A DNA stretch of 64,000 nt from an uncultured Acidobacteriia bacterium (lineage in GTDB: Bacteria > Acidobacteriota > Terriglobia > Bryobacterales > Bryobacteraceae). Position numbers and translations under genes: made by a program. The stretch covers positions 1-64,000 of the forward strand of contig CAIYHG010000181.1 of the NCBI GenBank assembly GCA_903925975.1, written 5' to 3'. This document shows positions 60,391 through 64,000 of this stretch, one piece after another; positions within the stretch are counted from its first letter, which is position 1, and each line of letters begins with the position of its first letter. Under the pieces are notes generated by a model that worked only from the letters and a program-made list of their open reading frames with translations, was not told where the DNA came from and made no database searches.

Positions 60391-61459
60391 GGATGAGGGC
60401 CTCCTCGCGCGACTGCATGAATGTCCTTTGGATGAACCCAAGCACCTCTTCCGCCGAGGGCACGTTGCCGCCTACGCGGCTGTAAAGCTCGATGGGAACG
60501 CTCCCGTTGAGCGCCAGGCGGACGTCGTCCACCAGTTGCCCTGTGCTGAGTTCCACCACCACGACGGCTTTCACGCGCTTGCCTACTTCGCGCACCTGCA
60601 CGGTCGGGAACGGGTAAAGCGTGATCGGCCGGAGCAGGCCCAGCGCCATTCCTCGCGACCGCCCCAGTTCCACCGCGGCCTTCAAAATGCGGCCGACGAT
60701 GCCGTAGCCGACAAGAACGATTTCGGCGTCATCCGTGCGCCAGCATTCCGCGCGGGTGTACTTGCGTTCCGCTTCCTTGTACTTGGATTCAAGGTGGCGC
60801 ACGTGGCGCTCGGCCTCGTCGGCCAGCAGGAAGAGGGAAGTGATCAGATTCTTGCGGCTCTCGGCCGTGCCTGTGACGGCCCAGTCCGGCGGGGGAGCCA
60901 CGGGGATGGGGTCGGCGAACCGCACCGGCTCCATCATCTGCCCGACGTACCCATCCGCCAGCACGGCGACCGGATTCCGGAACTCATCGGCCAGATCGAA
61001 GGCCCACGCCGTCAGATCGGCCATTTCCTGCGCGGAACTGGGGGCCAGCACCAACGTCTTGTAGTTCCCGTGGCCGCCGCCCTTCACCAGTTGGTTATAG
61101 TCGCCCTGTTCCGGGTTGATGTTGCCCAGGCCGGGGCCGCCGCGCATGATATCCGCGACGACGCAGGGCAGTTCGGCGCCCGCGAGATAACTCAGACCCT
61201 CCTGCATCAGGCTGATGCCGGGGCCGCTCGAAGCCGACATGCACCGGACGCCGGCCGACGCCGCTCCGTACAGCATGTTGACCGCGCCCACTTCGCTTTC
61301 CGCCTGAAGGAAGACCCCGCCCGCTTGCGGGAAGTACAGCGCCGCGGCTTCGGCAATCTCGCTCGCCGGCGTAATGGGGTATCCGTAATACGCGCGAGCC
61401 CCCGCGAGGACCGCGGCTTTCACTATGGCTTCGTTGCCCTTGGTCAGTTGCGCCTTCAT
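60383..61459 (-). CDS. 2-oxoacid:ferredoxin oxidoreductase alpha subunit (VorB/KorA-like)
   Basis: [93 protein letters not shown]. Confidence 0.94.
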   Translation of the reverse strand: MKAQLTKGNEAIVKAAVLAGARAYYGYPITPASEIAEAAALYFPQAGGVFLQAESEVGAVNMLYGAASAGVRCMSASSGPGISLMQEGLSYLAGAELPCVVADIMRGGPGLGNINPEQGDYNQLVKGGGHGNYKTLVLAPSSAQEMADLTAWAFDLADEFRNPVAVLADGYVGQMMEPVRFADPIPVAPPPDWAVTGTAESRKNLITSLFLLADEAERHVRHLESKYKEAERKYTRAECWRTDDAEIVLVGYGIVGRILKAAVELGRSRGMALGLLRPITLYPFPTVQVREVGKRVKAVVVVELSTGQLVDDVRLALNGSVPIELYSRVGGNVPSAEEVLGFIQRTFMQSREEALIHG

Positions 61460-61475
61460 GGTTGTCCTCCGAGTT

Positions 61476-61709
61476 TTACGCCGCAACCAGCCGGAGCACT
61501 ACGATGGCGCCCGGCTCCGGACAAACAAAGAAGCAGATCCCGCACGAGGTACACCCGGCGCCGTCGTAGGCGGCGGGGTGGTATCCGTAGTGGTTCAAAT
61601 GAGAAGAAAGGTGGAGTACTTTAGGGGGACACGCCTCAACGCATAAGCCGCAGCCTTTGCATTCCTGACTATCCAGTTCCACTCTGCCCCTGTCCGGTTT
61701 GGCAGTCAT
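61476..61709 (-). CDS. 4Fe-4S ferredoxin-type delta subunit
   Basis: [16 protein letters not shown] and [30 protein letters not shown]. Confidence 0.93.
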   Translation of the reverse strand: MTAKPDRGRVELDSQECKGCGLCVEACPPKVLHLSSHLNHYGYHPAAYDGAGCTSCGICFFVCPEPGAIVVLRLVAA

Positions 61710-61995
61710 GATGATCTCCCTCTGAAGAAGCGTGCGCGCACTAACCCTAGAATCCCGGCTGACGGCATCCGCTCGGTCTGTAAGTAGAAATGTAGCATCT
61801 GTCGCTCCTGGTTGCGAGAGCGCCTCCTCATTTGCGGTCCACCAACAAGACCCACATGAAAGTGGGGCTACAATTTGGGCCAGTTTCATTATATTCCGGT
61901 CAAGGCGATCCGCAACCCTTTTTAATTCGGAAAGATACGGCTCGGAAACCGGGCCCCGGAAGCGGGTATCGGGAGGCGGTTTCCGGATTCGCCCC

Positions 61996-62024
61996 TTTTC
62001 ACCGGGCGTGCCACAGCGTATAAT
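61996..62024 (+). promoter_or_regulatory. sigma70 promoter upstream of 62059
   Basis: Consensus TATAAT (62019-62024) with TTTTCA 17 nt upstream; GGAGG RBS downstream. Confidence 0.6.
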
Positions 62025-62058
62025 CCGATTTACTGCACTTTCTGGAGGATTTTAAGAA

Positions 62059-62970
62059 ATGACGCGGCGAGTCCTAGGAATAGCCATTCTTCTGTTTGTG
62101 GGTTGCGGTGCAATCGCTGCACAGGATCTTGAGGTCACGTTGACGGCTCTCAAGACGGCGGAACAGCAGAAGGACATAGACGGAATCAAGAAGATGGCAC
62201 TGGAAGCCATTATCAACGGCAAGAAGGCGGCGGAAGCTGCCGCACCGACTGCCGAGGCGGAAAAGGCCACGTGGAAAGAAGAGGTTGAGTTCGCCACCAG
62301 CGTTCAATCGTATGGCGAATACGCGTTGCTGAATGCCGCGATGGCCGCTCCCGTGGCGCAGAAGCTCGAGCTGTTCCAGGCTCTGGTAGAGGCGAGCCCC
62401 AAGAGCAAGTATCTGGACCAAGGCGGGTACGTTTCGTATTTCGCAGCCCTCAGGGAGTCCGGCGCCAGCGCGAAGATCGGCGATATCGCCGAGGCGCAAC
62501 TGGCCAACCAGCCCGATAGCCTGGACTTGCTGGCTACGGCAACGGATGCCGCATTCGGCAAGGGCCAGATGGATAAGGCCAACGGTTATGCCGTCCGGCT
62601 GGTCTCCGCCGTGGGCAAGGCCGAGAAGGCGGAAGGCGTCAGCGCGGCCGACTGGGAAAAGAAGAAGGACAACATGCTCGGCAGCGGTTACTACATGCAG
62701 GGCATGATCGCCTTCCAGCGCAACCAATGGGCCCCGGCGGACAAGAGTCTGCGGTCGGCGATTCAGTACGTCGGCGGGGACATGAGGGCTCGCGCTCTGT
62801 TCGGCTTGGGCGTCGCCAACTACAACATCGGCAAGGCGACCAACAACAAGCAGCGCATTCTCGATGGAGCGAAGTTCAGCGAAGATTGCGCCAAGATTCA
62901 AAGCGCCGTCACGGATCAGGCTTATCGGAACGCGCTGGCCATGCGCGACGAAGCCATGAAGATGCGCTAG
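62059..62970 (+). CDS. exported TPR-like hypothetical protein
   Basis: Signal peptide MTRRVLGIAILLFVGCGAIAAQ; helical repeats; own promoter and terminator. Confidence 0.8.
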   Translation: MTRRVLGIAILLFVGCGAIAAQDLEVTLTALKTAEQQKDIDGIKKMALEAIINGKKAAEAAAPTAEAEKATWKEEVEFATSVQSYGEYALLNAAMAAPVAQKLELFQALVEASPKSKYLDQGGYVSYFAALRESGASAKIGDIAEAQLANQPDSLDLLATATDAAFGKGQMDKANGYAVRLVSAVGKAEKAEGVSAADWEKKKDNMLGSGYYMQGMIAFQRNQWAPADKSLRSAIQYVGGDMRARALFGLGVANYNIGKATNNKQRILDGAKFSEDCAKIQSAVTDQAYRNALAMRDEAMKMR

Positions 62971-63000
62971 GCGCAACCGGAAATAGTCAGAAGCATCACC

Positions 63001-63048
63001 AGGGAAGGCCGCGTTTCCGCAGTCCGGGATACGTGGCCTTCCCTTTTT
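63001..63048 (+). terminator. intrinsic terminator
   Basis: AGGGAAGGCC...GGCCTTCCCT 10-bp perfect stem running into TTTTT. Confidence 0.8.
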
Positions 63049-63280
63049 CCGTCTAATGGTTGTATCCACCGCGGCGCGCCGGGAGTCTCGCGGCGGCCAT
63101 CGGGAGGCTCGCAAACCCGGCAACGCGTTCCCACGGACAGGAAAAGAGCGGCGAGTCGCGAACCCGTACGCGGGCGGCGCTGCGGCGCGGGTTTGCTCGA
63201 TCCCGCGAAACTGGCTCGCTTCCGCAGTAACCGGGGTCTCCCGGTGAGCGCCTAGAGAATGTACCATTAAGAATACTTCT

Positions 63281-64000
63281 ATGGCAGAGAAGCCCTTACC
63301 GCCGCCGTTCGACCGGTTTCCCGACCGGCCTTTTTCTTTCCATCCCGCGATCGTGGGCATCGAGCACAACGAGTGGCAGGTTCGGGAAGCGTCGTGGTCC
63401 GAGGTCCTGATTCAGAACAAGGCGACCGGGGACGAACTCTGGATTCCGCGCCAATACGTGGGAGAGCCTTCGCGCATTGAAGACCCCGTCATCATCGTGG
63501 GGCTAAACCGCGAACTGGAGTACAAGGGCGGAATGCTGGTCCCGTTCAAGAGCCGCGTGCTGAACATGCCGCGGGGCGGGATGGAGTCTGGCGGTTCGGA
63601 CGGACCCGGAGCGGCCCCTCCCAGATTGGGCGGACGGCTGGCTACGGCCGATAAGCGCGTGCTGGGGCTGGTCGGGGTCGCCATAGCGTTGTTCGTCGGG
63701 GTGTACGTGATTGTGGTGGCGGGCAACCGCATTGGGGACATTCGCGGCCAGCGCATCATCCTGACTACGGCCGATCAGAGCTATCAGAACCTGACGGGCC
63801 GCGACGACCGGTTCGGCGTGGTCAGCAAACTCGGAAACCCGGGCTACGACCGCTTCAAGGAAGTCGGCGGCATTCAGTACGAGGCGCTATCGTATCCGTC
63901 CCGCAAGTACACCGTCCTCATGATGGGCGAGAACGCGAAATCCGCGATGTACATCGGAACCGTCGATGACGCATGGAAGCCGCTGCACTCGATTGCGATG
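63281..64000 (+). CDS. single-TM hypothetical protein (3' truncated by the window edge)
   Basis: MAEKPLPPPFDRFPDRPFSFHPAIVGIEHNEWQVREASWSEVLIQN...; TM VLGLVGVAIALFVGVYVIVVA; frame open to 64000. Confidence 0.7.
   Translation, partial: MAEKPLPPPFDRFPDRPFSFHPAIVGIEHNEWQVREASWSEVLIQNKATGDELWIPRQYVGEPSRIEDPVIIVGLNRELEYKGGMLVPFKSRVLNMPRGGMESGGSDGPGAAPPRLGGRLATADKRVLGLVGVAIALFVGVYVIVVAGNRIGDIRGQRIILTTADQSYQNLTGRDDRFGVVSKLGNPGYDRFKEVGGIQYEALSYPSRKYTVLMMGENAKSAMYIGTVDDAWKPLHSIAM

Noticed and set aside
59350-61624. Plus-strand ORFs of 348 and 411 aa opposite the oxidoreductase genes
   Set aside because: Antisense shadows of strongly recognisable minus-strand enzymes.
62074-63369. 431-aa minus-strand ORF
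   Set aside because: Opposes a gene with its own TATAAT promoter, signal peptide and terminator; composition looks spurious.
1-64000. CRISPR arrays, rRNA genes, prophage or intact transposase genes
   Set aside because: Looked for regularly spaced repeats, rRNA signatures and transposase/integrase motifs; none found.

Overview
This 64 kb window is GC-rich, gene-dense bacterial chromosome. The gene style (PEP-CTERM protein, TAT-exported sugar isomerase-like protein, ThuA, DinB, short GC-rich palindromic repeats) suggests Acidobacteriota of the Solibacter/Bryobacter type, but that is an inference. I support about 56 coding regions. The main blocks are: a 5'-truncated DNA methyltransferase remnant at the left edge; a bacteriohemerythrin and a chemotaxis receptor; three polytopic or glycosyltransferase genes; a cystathionine synthase-type enzyme with cysteine synthase; three consecutive radical-SAM genes; a partial, rearranged complex I operon (nuoC-D-I-J-K-L-M-N-H, no A, B, E, F or G); a TadG-like protein followed by an ECF sigma / anti-sigma-like / CpxP-like cassette; rpmE with a clear terminator; a second sigma-70 gene; a PEGA-like membrane protein; a class II Fic protein in an AT-rich island; an ABC exporter; a split transketolase; a histidine kinase with response regulator; and a 2-oxoacid:ferredoxin oxidoreductase with a fused beta-gamma subunit. 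No CRISPR array, rRNA, convincing tRNA or intact mobile element was seen. The leads I rate highest are: (i) a 32-aa small ORF upstream of rpmE that is missing from the supplied ORF track; (ii) a recurring -10-like hexamer about 7-14 nt before start codons, suggesting many leaderless or very short-leader transcripts; (iii) the triple radical-SAM cluster; (iv) a Fic gene bracketed by an aminotransferase and a remnant of a paralogous aminotransferase 3' end; (v) a His-rich insertion in NuoL together with the unusual nuo gene order; (vi) an intrinsic terminator with no associated gene, pointing to a possible sRNA. All homology statements are from memory of protein families; no database search was run.
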